The position numbers and the translations under genes are program-made. From Actinomyces oris (GTDB taxonomy: Bacteria > Actinomycetota > Actinomycetes > Actinomycetales > Actinomycetaceae), in NCBI RefSeq assembly GCF_001937665.1, contig NZ_MSKL01000002.1, forward strand, positions 45,061 through 109,060: a stretch of 64,000 nucleotides of DNA, read 5' to 3'. The notes under the pieces are model-generated. The model did not search any database. It had not been told where the DNA came from and worked only from the letters and a program-made list of their open reading frames with translations. Below, piece by piece: positions 1 to 8,070 of this stretch (its first letter is position 1; each line of letters opens with the position of its first letter).

Positions 1-1212
1 CACCAGCGGGCGCCCGGTGCGGCCGGCCTCCTTCTTGGCCGAGGCCACCGCGGTGTCCAGGATCGTGGTGCCGGCGGCCAGGGTGCGGCGGAAGGCGTCC
101 TCCTCGCCGTAGGCCACCTCGGAGATGGTGCTCCAGCCGGTCTCCAGCTCGGGGTAGGAGGCCTTCATGGCGTCCTTCGAGACGGTCAGCAGAGTGGGCA
201 TGGCGGCCTCGTCGACGCCGAGCAGACGCATGGAGCGCACGGCCCTGCGAATGAGTCGGCGCAGGACGTAGCCGCGACCGTCGTTGCCGGGGCGCACGCC
301 GTCGGAGATGAGCATGAGGGCGGAGCGCACGTGGTCGGCGACTACCCGCATGCGCACGTCATCGTGGTAGGCCTCGCCCGCCTCGGGGCCGGCGGAGCCG
401 CGGCCGTATACCTTTCCGGAGAGCTCCTCGGCGGCCTTGATGACGGGGAAGACCTCGTCGATCTCATACATGTTGGGCTTGTCCTGCATGATGAAGGCCA
501 GACGCTCCAGACCGGCTCCGGTATCGATGGCCGTCTGGTCGAGCTTGCCCAGGAGCTCGAAGTCGTGCCCCTTGCCCTCTCCACGCAGGAACTCGTCGAA
601 GACAAGGTTCCAGATCTCCAGGAAGCGGTCGCCCTGGGTGTCGACGGCGGGACCACCGTCGGGCCCGTAAGCGGGGCCGCGGTCGTAGTGGATCTCGCAG
701 CAGGAGCCGGCGGGGCCGGGCTGCCCTGTCGACCAGGAGATGTCCTTGAAGGGAAGCAGCTGGATCCGCTCGGCGGGAACCCCGATCTCACGGGTCCAGT
801 AGTCGAAGGAGACCTGGTCCTCCTCCCAGATCGTCATCCACAGCCGGTCCCCGTCCAGACCGTAGCCGCCCTCCTCCCGGCTGCCTGTCAGCAGACCCCA
901 GGCGTAGGAGATGGCCCCCTCCTTGAAGTAGTCGCCGAAGGAGAAGTTGCCGTTCATCTGGAAGAACGTGCCGTGGCGCGTCGTGATACCGACGTTGTCG
1001 ATGTCATTGGTGCGGATGCACTTCTGCACCGAGGCCGCCCGGGGCCAGGGGGCCTCCTCAGTACCCAGGATGTAGGGGATGAAGGGCACCATGCCCGCCA
1101 CAGTGAACAGGATGGAGGGCTCGGGAGACACCAGGGAGACCGAGGGCCGGATCTCGTGCTCGTTCGCGGCGAAGTAGTCCAGCCAGCGGCTGCGGATCTC
1201 GGATGTGCGCAT
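1..1212 (-). CDS. alaS: alanyl-tRNA synthetase, N-terminal part (cut by window edge)
   Basis: Charges tRNA-Ala with alanine in the cytoplasm. About 404 codons of the N-terminal class II catalytic domain are present; the rest lies beyond base 1. The reading frame begins [14 protein letters not shown] and contains the AlaRS signatures [37 protein letters not shown] and, further in, [16 protein letters not shown] and ADHVRS, all typical of the family. The ATG at 1212 is the only start close to the conserved N-terminus. It lies downstream of rpsD in the same direction, an order common in actinobacteria (rarA-rpsD-alaS), but a strong hairpin separates the two genes. Nothing is unusual in the visible part. 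Identification is secure; the C-terminal editing domain cannot be judged. Confidence 0.97.
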   Translation of the reverse strand, partial: MRTSEIRSRWLDYFAANEHEIRPSVSLVSPEPSILFTVAGMVPFIPYILGTEEAPWPRAASVQKCIRTNDIDNVGITTRHGTFFQMNGNFSFGDYFKEGAISYAWGLLTGSREEGGYGLDGDRLWMTIWEEDQVSFDYWTREIGVPAERIQLLPFKDISWSTGQPGPAGSCCEIHYDRGPAYGPDGGPAVDTQGDRFLEIWNLVFDEFLRGEGKGHDFELLGKLDQTAIDTGAGLERLAFIMQDKPNMYEIDEVFPVIKAAEELSGKVYGRGSAGPEAGEAYHDDVRMRVVADHVRSALMLISDGVRPGNDGRGYVLRRLIRRAVRSMRLLGVDEAAMPTLLTVSKDAMKASYPELETGWSTISEVAYGEEDAFRRTLAAGTTILDTAVASAKKEAGRTGRPLV

Positions 1213-1386
1213 GGGGTCCTCATCCTGTTCGAGGTGTGCCCGGGCACTGCGGCCCTCGGGCCGGGTGCTGGGCGTGTGGACGGTGTGGTGTGGTCGACCG
1301 GCCGGCCCGGTACACAGTGCAAACGGTGGAACCAATCGCCTGTGGGCTCGGAGCCGGTCGGGTTGCTCCATGGTGAGCGTACTCCC

Positions 1387-1433
1387 ACGCCGGGGCGCCC
1401 CGAACCTCTCAAGGGTCCGGGGCGCCCCGGCGT
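1387..1433 (-). terminator. rpsD transcription terminator hairpin
   Basis: A perfect 16-bp stem (1387-1402 with 1418-1433) closes a 15-nt loop, starting about 16 nt beyond the rpsD stop. The stem is almost entirely G/C (core GGGGCGCCCC). There is no T-tract, as is frequent for actinobacterial terminators. Confidence 0.8.
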
Positions 1434-1449
1434 CAGGTGAGTGTGAGGG

Positions 1450-2073
1450 TCAGCGCGAGTAGTACTCGACGACCATCTGGACGTCACAGGTCACGGGGAC
1501 CTCGTCGCGCTTGGGGCGGCGCACCAGCGTCGCGGAGAGCTTCTCGAGGTCCACGTTGAGGTACTCCGGGACGGGGGGCAGCACGTCGCGGTGCGCGCCG
1601 GCGGCGGCGACCTGGAAGGGCACCATCACCTGGGAGCGGGGACGGACCTGGATGGTCTGGCCGGGCTTGACGCGGTAGGAGGGGCGGTCCACGACCTTGC
1701 CGTCGACGAGGATGTGGCGGTGGACCACGTCCTGGCGGGCCTGGGCGATGGTGCGGGCGATCCCGGAGCGCAGGACGAGAGCGTCCAGGCGCATCTCAAG
1801 CAGCTCGACGAGGGACTCACCGGTCAGGCCCTGACCGCGACGGGCCTCCTCGAAGACGCGCTGGAGCTGGGCCTCGCGGATGCCGTACTGGGCGCGCAGG
1901 CGCTGCTTCTCCTTGAGACGGACGGCGTAGTCGGACTCGGTGCGACGACGGGCGCGGCCGTGCTCGCCGGGGCCGTAGGGGCGGCGCTCGAAGTAGCGCA
2001 CGGCCTTGGGGGTCAGCGGGATGCCGAGGGCGCGAGAGAGGCGCACCTGACGGCGGGAGCGTGAAGAGCTCAT
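1450..2073 (-). CDS. rpsD: 30S ribosomal protein S4
   Basis: Primary 16S rRNA-binding protein that nucleates 30S assembly. The 207-residue product matches the family length and has the S4 N-terminal domain (SRALGIPLTPKAVRYFERR, PYGPGEHG) followed by the S4 RNA-binding fold (LEMRLDALVLRSGIARTIAQ, RQDVVHRHILVDGKVVD). It lacks the Cys4 zinc site of some S4 proteins. The start at 2073 (MSSSRSRRQV) is chosen because AGGA lies about 10 nt upstream; an in-frame ATG at 2082 would place that same AGGA directly against the codon. It is monocistronic between its own terminator and the 255-base upstream region, in which I could not fix a promoter. Confidence 0.95.
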   Translation of the reverse strand: MSSSRSRRQVRLSRALGIPLTPKAVRYFERRPYGPGEHGRARRRTESDYAVRLKEKQRLRAQYGIREAQLQRVFEEARRGQGLTGESLVELLEMRLDALVLRSGIARTIAQARQDVVHRHILVDGKVVDRPSYRVKPGQTIQVRPRSQVMVPFQVAAAGAHRDVLPPVPEYLNVDLEKLSATLVRRPKRDEVPVTCDVQMVVEYYSR

Positions 2074-2328
2074 GTGTTTCATTCCTGTCGGATCGGTGGT
2101 CGCACGCCGTGGCTGGTGCCGACGGCGCGGGGTCAAGCCTCGGTTCGGGCCGGGACCCCAGGAGGTCCGCATCGCCATCGGCCGGTGGCGCCAGCAGGAG
2201 CCATCAGCCGTCCTCGATGTGGACAACTCGAGAACTCTAGCGTGCTCACCGGCAAAAACCTATGTCGGAACCGCTCGGTGTGAGACGGTCCTCAACCTCT
2301 GCCCGGCTCGGCCGTTCAAGGGAGTGCG

Positions 2329-3729
2329 CTACCGCTCATCGAGGATGCGTCGGACCGCCTCGAGACGGGAGGCGAGCTGCTTCTCGAAGCCGTTGCCGGT
2401 GGGCCGGTAGTACCGACTGTCCTCGAGCCCGTCGGGCAGATACTGCTGACCGACGACGGCGTGGGGGAAGTCGTGAGGGTAGCGGTAGCCCTTGCCGTGC
2501 CCGAGTCCCTCGGCCCCGGCGTAGTGGGCATCGCGCAGGTGAACGGGCACGGCCGAGGCCTTGCCGGCCCTCACATCGGCCAGCGACTCGTTGAGCGCCA
2601 CGGTGACGGCGTTGGACTTGGGGGCGGTGGCCACGGCGAGCGCGGCCTGGGCCAGGATGAGGCCGGACTCCGGCATTCCGATCATGGCGACCGCCTGCTG
2701 CGCGGCCACGGCGGTGGACAGCACCGTGGGGTCGGCGAGCCCGACATCCTCAGCGGCGTGGATGACGATGCGGCGGGCGATGTAACGAGGATCCTCCCCT
2801 GCGGCGATCATGCGCGCCAGGTAGTGCATCGTGGCGTCGGGATCCGAGCCGCGCATCGACTTGATGAAAGCGCTGATGACGTCGTAGTGCTGGTCTCCGG
2901 CCCGGTCGTAACGCACCGCAGCCACGTCGGCGGCCCGCTCGATGTCGGCGACCTCAATGACGGGCTCCTCCCCCGTATCGCGCGCCAGGACCGTGCCTGC
3001 GGCGGCCTCCAGCACTGTGAGCGCCTTGCGGGCGTCGGAACCGGCCATGCGCACGATCTGCGCGCGCGCCCCCTCACTGATGCGTACTGTTCCGGCCAGG
3101 CCCCGCTCGTCATCCAGGGCACGATCGACAAGTCGCCCGATGTCATCGGCTTGCAGAGGATGGAGCGTCAGGAGCAGGGAACGGGACAGGAGCGGCGAGA
3201 CGACGCTGAAGGACGGGTTCTCCGTGGTGGCTGCGATGAGCGTCACCCACCGGTTCTCCACACTGGGAAGCAGGGCGTCCTGCTGAGAGCGGGAGAAGCG
3301 GTGCACCTCGTCGATGAACAGCACCGTCTCCTCCCCCGCCGCCAGACGGCGCCTGGCATCCGAGACGACGGCCCGTACGTCCTTGACGCCTGCCGTCACC
3401 GCCGACAGCTCCACGAATCTGCGGCCGCTGCCTCGTGCCACCAGGTAGGCCAGCGTTGTCTTACCGGTTCCGGGCGGGCCCCACAGGATGACCGAGGACA
3501 GGGACGATCCGGAGGGCCGTGCGGCGCCACCGCCCTGCTCGCCCACGGGGAGGTGCCTGTCCGCCCCAGCCGGTTCCACGAGTCGTCGTAAGGGCGATCC
3601 AGGAGTGAGCAGGTGCGCCTGCCCCTCGAGCTCATCGAGTGTGCGCGGACGCATCCGTACTGCCAGCGGTGCGTGGGAGTCCACGGGGATCCCGGCGTCA
3701 TCCGTGCCGGCCGACTCGAACAGGTCCAT
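2329..3729 (-). CDS. rarA: replication-associated recombination protein A (MgsA/RarA AAA+ ATPase)
   Basis: AAA+ ATPase of the RarA/MgsA/WRNIP1 family, related to clamp-loader subunits and RuvB, acting at stalled replication forks. The 466-residue protein starts MDLFESAG, has [13 protein letters not shown], a Walker A motif [11 protein letters not shown] near residue 85, Walker [11 protein letters not shown], sensor 1 in TTENPSF, and the C-terminal tetramerisation domain with [17 protein letters not shown] typical of RarA. Length is close to the family norm (about 440-460). A GGAGG-type sequence lies a little over 10 nt before the ATG at 3729. Its position next to rpsD and alaS is the usual actinobacterial one. 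No terminator was found in the gap to rpsD. Confidence 0.95.
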   Translation of the reverse strand: MDLFESAGTDDAGIPVDSHAPLAVRMRPRTLDELEGQAHLLTPGSPLRRLVEPAGADRHLPVGEQGGGAARPSGSSLSSVILWGPPGTGKTTLAYLVARGSGRRFVELSAVTAGVKDVRAVVSDARRRLAAGEETVLFIDEVHRFSRSQQDALLPSVENRWVTLIAATTENPSFSVVSPLLSRSLLLTLHPLQADDIGRLVDRALDDERGLAGTVRISEGARAQIVRMAGSDARKALTVLEAAAGTVLARDTGEEPVIEVADIERAADVAAVRYDRAGDQHYDVISAFIKSMRGSDPDATMHYLARMIAAGEDPRYIARRIVIHAAEDVGLADPTVLSTAVAAQQAVAMIGMPESGLILAQAALAVATAPKSNAVTVALNESLADVRAGKASAVPVHLRDAHYAGAEGLGHGKGYRYPHDFPHAVVGQQYLPDGLEDSRYYRPTGNGFEKQLASRLEAVRRILDER

Positions 3730-3804
3730 GGGCCGACCCTATCCTCCCCCGCTCCCGACTCCACTGGAACCACTGGTCGCCCAGGTGGCTACGACGACTC
3801 CTCT

Positions 3805-3830
3805 CCGGGTCCGACGCCAATCGGACCCGG
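3805..3830 (-). terminator. terminator hairpin downstream of yciO
   Basis: A perfect 10-bp stem (3805-3814 with 3821-3830) with loop CGCCAA, 34 nt beyond the yciO stop codon and before rarA. No T-tract is present. Confidence 0.6.
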
Positions 3831-3863
3831 CGAGCACCGTGAGCACGGCGGCGGCCGAGTCGG

Positions 3864-4481
3864 TCACAGGAGGCTGACGTCTCCGGCGCCCTCGCGCAGC
3901 ACCTCGGGGACGTCGTCGGTCAGGTCGATGACGCTGGTGGGCTCCCCCTGTCCGACCGGCCCCTCGATGACGACGTCGATGAGGTGCCCCAGCGAATCCT
4001 GGATCTCCCATCCGTTGGTCTCGGGCTCCTCCTGGCCGGGGCGGATGAAGGTGGAGGACAGGATGGGAGCGCCGAACTCGGCGACGAGGGACTGGGTGAT
4101 GGCGTGGTCGGGGATGCGCACGCCCAGCGTGTGCTTCTTGGGGTTGAGCGTCATCCGGGGCACGTCCTTGGTGCCCTTGAGGATGAAGGTCCACGGCCCC
4201 GGGGTAAGCCGCTTGATGAGCCGGAAGGCGTTGTTGCCCACGATGGCCAGCGGCCCGACCTGGGCGAAGTCGGCGCACACGAAGGTGAAGTTGTGCTTGC
4301 CGTCGAGCTGGCGGATGGTGCGGATCCGGTCCAGCCCCTCCTTGTTGCCCGGCGCACAGGCCAGGGCGTATCCGGAGTCGGTGGGGTAGGCGACCAGGCC
4401 GCCGTCGCGCAACGTGTCGACGACCTTCTCAACCAGACGCACCTGCGGGTTGACGGGGTGGAGCTCGATGTAACGTGCCAT
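3864..4481 (-). CDS. yciO: YciO-type Sua5/YrdC/TsaC-family protein
   Basis: Belongs to the YrdC/Sua5 fold that makes threonylcarbamoyl-AMP for the t6A37 modification of ANN-decoding tRNAs. The 205-residue protein has no C-terminal Sua5 domain, and its pattern follows the E. coli YciO subgroup: HPVNPQVRLV at the start, YPTDSGYALAC near residue 35, IRQLDGKHNFTFVC, TPGPWTFILKGTKDVPR, and TSVIDLTDD...VLREGAGDVS at the end. Whether YciO proteins carry the same activity as TsaC is unsettled, so this may not be the cell's main TC-AMP synthase. The start at 4481 (MARYIELHP) follows a G-rich sequence. It is separated by 57 nt from the phosphodiesterase gene upstream. Confidence 0.88.
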   Translation of the reverse strand: MARYIELHPVNPQVRLVEKVVDTLRDGGLVAYPTDSGYALACAPGNKEGLDRIRTIRQLDGKHNFTFVCADFAQVGPLAIVGNNAFRLIKRLTPGPWTFILKGTKDVPRMTLNPKKHTLGVRIPDHAITQSLVAEFGAPILSSTFIRPGQEEPETNGWEIQDSLGHLIDVVIEGPVGQGEPTSVIDLTDDVPEVLREGAGDVSLL

Positions 4482-4538
4482 GCCCCCACCCTACCGCGAG
4501 TGACAGGTCTCACACAGCATTCCGAAGGCAGGAGAACG

Positions 4539-5261
4539 TCAGCCGCGAGGGATCTGGTGAGGGACGTCGGAGAAGACACCGGTCACGCCCCAGTTGAAGA
4601 GCTCGTTGGCTCGGCTCGGCGAGTTGACGGTCCAGACGTTGACGCCGTAGCCCTCGGCCCGAAACTCCTGAACCTGCTGCCGGGTCAGTCCGGAGTCCTC
4701 GGGGTGGATGTAGTCGGCACCCACGATCTCGAGCGTGCTCCTCCAGTCACCCGACAGCGCACGACTCTCATAGAGGCACCCCACGGGCACCTCCGGGGCG
4801 CGCTGCTTGAACAGGTGGAGCAGGAGGTGGCTGAAGGAGGAGACGATGACCTTGACGTCCGGACGCAGGCGCTCGAACTGTGTGATGACGCCGTCGATGA
4901 GGCGCAGAGTCGCCTCCTTGCCGGTCTCATTGGGCTTGATCTCGATATTGGCGTTGAGACCGGTGTCATTCATGAGGTCGATGAGCTCCCTCAGGGTGGG
5001 CAGCGGCTCACCCACAAACCGAGGGGAGAACCAGCCTCCGGCGTCGATCCCCTCCAGGTCGTCCACCGTCAGGTCGTCGTACCGACCGGTGCGATTCGTG
5101 GTCCGATCCAGGGTCGAGTCATGGCAGATGATGACTGTTCCGTCCGCAATGATGTCGACGTCGGCCTCCACCCACGCCACCTGATGATCCATCGCACAAC
5201 GGAAAGCGGCCATGGTGTTCTCCGGGGCCAGCGAGCTCAGGCCCCGGTGCCCGAAGATCAT
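4539..5261 (-). CDS. glycerophosphodiester phosphodiesterase
   Basis: Hydrolyses glycerophosphodiesters (deacylated phospholipids) to glycerol-3-phosphate and an alcohol. The 240-residue TIM-barrel protein has the GDPD signature GHRGLSSLAPENTMAAF at the very N-terminus, followed by VEADVDIIADG and CHDSTLDRTTN (metal and catalytic His residues), then IEIKPNE and the C-terminal VNVWTVNS and GVTGVFSDVP. No signal peptide is visible, so a cytoplasmic location is expected. ATG 5261 is preferred because GGAG lies about 8 nt upstream; the in-frame ATG at 5312 would add 17 residues but has no ribosome binding site. It is divergent from the ArsR gene. Confidence 0.9.
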   Translation of the reverse strand: MIFGHRGLSSLAPENTMAAFRCAMDHQVAWVEADVDIIADGTVIICHDSTLDRTTNRTGRYDDLTVDDLEGIDAGGWFSPRFVGEPLPTLRELIDLMNDTGLNANIEIKPNETGKEATLRLIDGVITQFERLRPDVKVIVSSFSHLLLHLFKQRAPEVPVGCLYESRALSGDWRSTLEIVGADYIHPEDSGLTRQQVQEFRAEGYGVNVWTVNSPSRANELFNWGVTGVFSDVPHQIPRG

Positions 5262-5361
5262 GCGCTCGTCTCCGCGTACGCACCCACCACTGTCTGAGGT
5301 CACCGATGACATGGCCGGAATGCTACATGAGCCGCACGAACGCACTCCGCGGAAGAACGCT

Positions 5362-5389
5362 TTGACATCAAGGCGAGTTGATATAAAAT
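5362..5389 (+). promoter_or_regulatory. arsR promoter with internal dyad; leaderless transcript likely
   Basis: A perfect -35 TTGACA (5362-5367), 16-nt spacer and -10 TAAAAT (5384-5389, 5 of 6 consensus). The ATG of arsR begins at 5397, seven nt after the -10, so the transcript should start at or next to the start codon. An imperfect inverted repeat ACATCAA-GGCGAG-TTGATAT (5366-5385) fills the spacer and is a candidate ArsR-family operator. The promoter match is seen directly; the operator role is inference. Confidence 0.75.
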
Positions 5390-5396
5390 CCCTTGT

Positions 5397-5726
5397 ATGC
5401 GAAAGGTCGCCACACCACCGGAGGCCCCCCTTGGGGAGGACTCGGCCGTGGTGCAGCTGTTCAAGGCGCTGGCTCACCCCATGAGGGCGAGCATCGTCTA
5501 CCGCCTCATCAGCTCACCGGCTGACGTCACCGAGCTGGTGACGTTCCTCGGCGTCTCCCAGCCCCTGGTCTCGCACCACCTGCGGGTCCTGCGCAACGCC
5601 CACCTGGTCGAGTCGGTCCGCGACGGCAAGCGCCAGAGCTACTCCCTCATTGACGACCATGTCGCATCCATCTTCATCGACACCCTCGAGCACACGAAGG
5701 AGCACGATCATGACTGCCACCACTGA
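5397..5726 (+). CDS. ArsR/SmtB-family zinc-responsive repressor
   Basis: Winged-helix metal-sensing repressor of 109 residues. The helix-turn-helix is around residues 43-66 (DVTELVTFLGVSQPLVSHHL). The C-terminal helix carries D86, H88, H99 and E102, with exactly the spacing of the SmtB/CzrA alpha-5 zinc site (Asp-x-His-x10-His-x2-Glu), and the tail DHDCHH adds more possible ligands. The cysteine box of the arsenic or cadmium/lead sensing members is absent. By family knowledge the free form binds its operator and zinc releases it. It is the first gene of a two-gene operon and overlaps the metallothionein-like gene by 17 nt. The ATG at 5397 is chosen because the promoter ends just upstream, giving a leaderless message. 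Confidence 0.9.
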   Translation: MRKVATPPEAPLGEDSAVVQLFKALAHPMRASIVYRLISSPADVTELVTFLGVSQPLVSHHLRVLRNAHLVESVRDGKRQSYSLIDDHVASIFIDTLEHTKEHDHDCHH

Positions 5727-6033
5727 GCACCGCCCCGCTGAGGCCCACCAGCACACCCACGGCCCCGACTGCGGGCACCTGGCCGTCATCCACGGAGACC
5801 ACGTGGACTACATTCACAACGGCCACGCCCACCACGAGGACAACGGCCACTACGACGAGTGCGACACCTGCTCGTGCGAGCACTGCTCGGACCCCTGCGC
5901 CGTGTGCGAGTGCGAGGACTGCACCTGCCCCACCTGCAACCACAACACCTGCTCGTGCGAGCACTGCTCGGACTCCTGCTCCTCGTGCACCTGCGAGGAC
6001 TGCACCTGCCCGACCTGCACGCACGCCGCCTGA
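5710..6033 (+). CDS. Cys/His-rich metallothionein-like protein with tandem repeats
   Basis: A 107-residue soluble protein with 20 cysteines and 16 histidines and no signal peptide. Residues 13-50 form a His-rich segment containing HTHGPDCGH and HGDHVDYIHNGH, a motif I know from small actinobacterial and proteobacterial proteins. Residues 54-80 and 81-107 are two near-identical 27-residue repeats with nine cysteines each (CSCEHCSD..C..C.CEDCTC). The layout of C-x-C and C-x2-C pairs suggests clustered Zn/Cd/Cu binding, as in metallothioneins, but it does not match a bacterial SmtA sequence that I recognise. It overlaps the zinc-sensor gene and is almost certainly controlled by it. The likely role is zinc buffering or detoxification (inference). 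The ATG at 5710 is chosen because it begins the conserved segment and overlaps arsR. Confidence 0.85.
   Translation: MTATTEHRPAEAHQHTHGPDCGHLAVIHGDHVDYIHNGHAHHEDNGHYDECDTCSCEHCSDPCAVCECEDCTCPTCNHNTCSCEHCSDSCSSCTCEDCTCPTCTHAA
5864..6026 (+). repeat. 81-bp tandem coding repeat, two copies
   Basis: Two in-frame copies with a period of 81 bp (27 codons), beginning ACACCTGCTCG at 5864 and 5945. Differences between the copies cluster in the middle (PCAVCE versus SCSSCT) while both flanks are nearly identical, pointing to a fairly recent duplication. Confidence 0.85.
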
Positions 6034-6086
6034 GCGACTCAGTCAGTCACCCCTGGACGGGCTCCGCCTTCAGGAGGTGCGCCCCT

Positions 6087-6132
6087 GTGAGGGCCTTTTG
6101 CCGAATGACGTATGTCGGCAGGAGGCCCTCAC
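6087..6132 (+). terminator. bipartite hairpin after the metallothionein-like gene
   Basis: A 10-bp outer stem (6087-6096 with 6123-6132, GTGAGGGCCT) encloses an internal loop and a second 5-bp stem (6100-6104 with 6115-6119). It lies about 54 nt beyond the stop of the metal-binding gene and upstream of the kinase gene. There is no T-tract. The probable role is terminator for the arsR operon; a regulatory structure in the kinase leader is the alternative. Confidence 0.5.
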
Positions 6133-6227
6133 GGTTTGCGGCAACGCTGTAGCCGACGGCGCCCGACGCAGACGGTCAGCGGGAGGCCCCTGGACGATGA
6201 GGCTCAGGGAATGGCGAGTTTGCACCG

Positions 6228-7811
6228 ATGCGCACGCGCAACGATCATGTGCCCATGAGCAGTCCCCTGCCTGTTTCCGGTGCTTCTGGGCACGTCGCAC
6301 CGCCTGTGCCCGGTGTCCGTCTGGGACAGGTGCTGGGTCAGGGAGGATTCGCCACCGTCTACGCCGGGGAGCAGGTCTCGTTGGGGCGCCCAGTGGCTGT
6401 CAAGATCGACTCCAGGCCGCTGCACGACGAGCGCAACCGCCGACGTTTCATGCGGGAGATGGCGGCCGCCAGCCGGATCAGCGGGCACCCGAACGCGGTC
6501 TCGCTGATCGACTCCGGAGTGCTTCCCGACGGACGTCCCTACCTGGTCATGGAACGCTGTGACGGAGGCTCCTTGGCCCAGGTCCTCGAGCGCTGCGAGC
6601 TCAGTGCCGCCCAGGCCGTCAGCATCGTCACGGCCGTCTCCGCCGCGCTGGGAGCCGCTCACGAAGCCGGGGTCCTCCACCGCGATATCAAGCCCGGAAA
6701 CATCCTCATTGACGCCTACGGAAGCCCGCGTCTGAGCGACTTCGGCCTTGCCGCCATCCAGCGCGAGGGCATCGAGTCCTCCGTCACCCTGGAGACGATG
6801 ACACCGGACTTCGCTCCGCCGGAGGCCTTCACCCTGGCTGAGCCCTCACCCAGCGGCGACGTGTGGTCGATGGGGGCCGTTCTGTTCACGCTCCTGACCG
6901 GCCGAGGTCCTCGTCGCACCGCAGACGGCACGGCCCGAAGCCTACCGGAGATCATCAACCACCTGTCCGTACCCGTGGACACCTCGGACACACGTATCCC
7001 CGAGGCGTTACGTCCGCTGCTCGACCGGGCGCTGCACCCCGACCCCGCTCAGCGGTACCGCGACGGCAACGAGCTGACCGAAGCACTGACTCGGGCCGGC
7101 GGGCTCTCGAACGGCGCGTTCAGCACCCCTCACTCGGCGCTACGGGATTCCCACCCCCTGCCTGCGGCGATCTCGACGCCCACAGCCGGATCGCGCCGCT
7201 CGAGCAGGGCACTGATGCTCCTGGCACTGGGGGTGACAGCGGGCGTCGTCATCTCCGCCGCTGTGCTGGGCGCCGTCAGGCTCATCGACTCGGTGCCGTC
7301 AGCGAACCGGGCAGCCCAGCGGGCCTCTGCCTCACCCGTCCTACATGCGGGGGCCCGAGCGGAGCAGGGCGCCGGCAGCCGCCCCTCGGCTACGGCCCGG
7401 GCAACCGTCCCCGGCTCCCGGAAGGCCTCGCCCTCCCCGACAGCCGCCCCGACTCCCGCGCAGGTCAACGCCCAGGGCATCCCCTACTCCGACGACATGC
7501 CGTGGCCTCTGGGGACCTGCCTGAGCCGGACGACCTCGGTCGTGGGCGGCACGAGTGTCAGCCAGGTCGACTGCTCCCAGGCCGACTGGATCGTCTTCGC
7601 CGGCGGAACCTTCGACCCGGCCACGACCGCTTCCAGCGCCTCCGAGGCGCTAACGGATGACCCGCAGGTCAAGGTCACCTGCACCAGCACCTACGCGGAG
7701 CGCTACGGACTCGACCTGTCCACCAGCTACTCGATCAATACGCTCGGTCCCAGTGATCAGGAGTGGGAAGCGGGCAATCGCGGTTTCGCCTGCGTTCTGG
7801 GCCGGCTGTAG
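6228..7811 (+). CDS. membrane serine/threonine protein kinase with Cys-containing extracellular domain
   Basis: A 527-residue Hanks-type kinase. The cytoplasmic kinase domain covers about residues 30-290: glycine loop GQGGFATV, VAVK lysine (K59), HRDIKPGN (151-158), DFG (171-173) and DVWSMGAVLF. A single transmembrane helix spans about 328-351, followed by a Pro/Ala/Ser-rich linker. The extracellular domain of about 110 residues has four cysteines (in GTC, VDC, VTC and FAC) and resembles the septum-formation-type domains of actinobacterial membrane proteins rather than PASTA repeats. It therefore differs from PknB. The start at 6228 or the ATG at 6255 (MSSPLPVSG) are both possible, as neither has a good ribosome binding site. 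It stands alone, so its substrate cannot be inferred from neighbours. Confidence 0.88.
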   Translation: MRTRNDHVPMSSPLPVSGASGHVAPPVPGVRLGQVLGQGGFATVYAGEQVSLGRPVAVKIDSRPLHDERNRRRFMREMAAASRISGHPNAVSLIDSGVLPDGRPYLVMERCDGGSLAQVLERCELSAAQAVSIVTAVSAALGAAHEAGVLHRDIKPGNILIDAYGSPRLSDFGLAAIQREGIESSVTLETMTPDFAPPEAFTLAEPSPSGDVWSMGAVLFTLLTGRGPRRTADGTARSLPEIINHLSVPVDTSDTRIPEALRPLLDRALHPDPAQRYRDGNELTEALTRAGGLSNGAFSTPHSALRDSHPLPAAISTPTAGSRRSSRALMLLALGVTAGVVISAAVLGAVRLIDSVPSANRAAQRASASPVLHAGARAEQGAGSRPSATARATVPGSRKASPSPTAAPTPAQVNAQGIPYSDDMPWPLGTCLSRTTSVVGGTSVSQVDCSQADWIVFAGGTFDPATTASSASEALTDDPQVKVTCTSTYAERYGLDLSTSYSINTLGPSDQEWEAGNRGFACVLGRL

Positions 7812-7884
7812 GTCTGCAGCGGTCTCACGCGCCCCGCCGTGCACGGGGCCCGCACCGACAAGGACCCGGTTCCGCATCTCTTGG

Positions 7885-8043
7885 CGGGGTAGTCACTACG
7901 CGTTCATCGTCGAGGGCAATCAGAAGACCCTGCACCGAACTCTGAAGGATCTGCCGTGGAAGAACGTCCCGCCCATCTCCTCGGTTGACACTGGCCACGG
8001 GCGGTGGGCGCGACGCACCAGTACCACCACGAACCGCAAGACT
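7885..8043 (+). pseudogene. transposase remnant, ISAs1-like
   Basis: Translation of the plus strand gives GSHYAFIVEGNQKTLHRTL, then a stretch ending LPWKNVPP, then SVDTGHGRWARRT. This is the pattern of the internal part of ISAs1-family transposases (Y-x-F-x-VKGNQ-x-TL, LPW, DTGHGR). There is no start codon, no N- or C-terminal half, and I found no terminal inverted repeats. It is therefore a decayed fragment of roughly 55 codons between the kinase and hydrolase genes. The family assignment comes from memory of the motif and needs a search. Confidence 0.6.
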
Positions 8044-8070
8044 CTGAAACAGGCCAGGCCCAGGGGCGGG

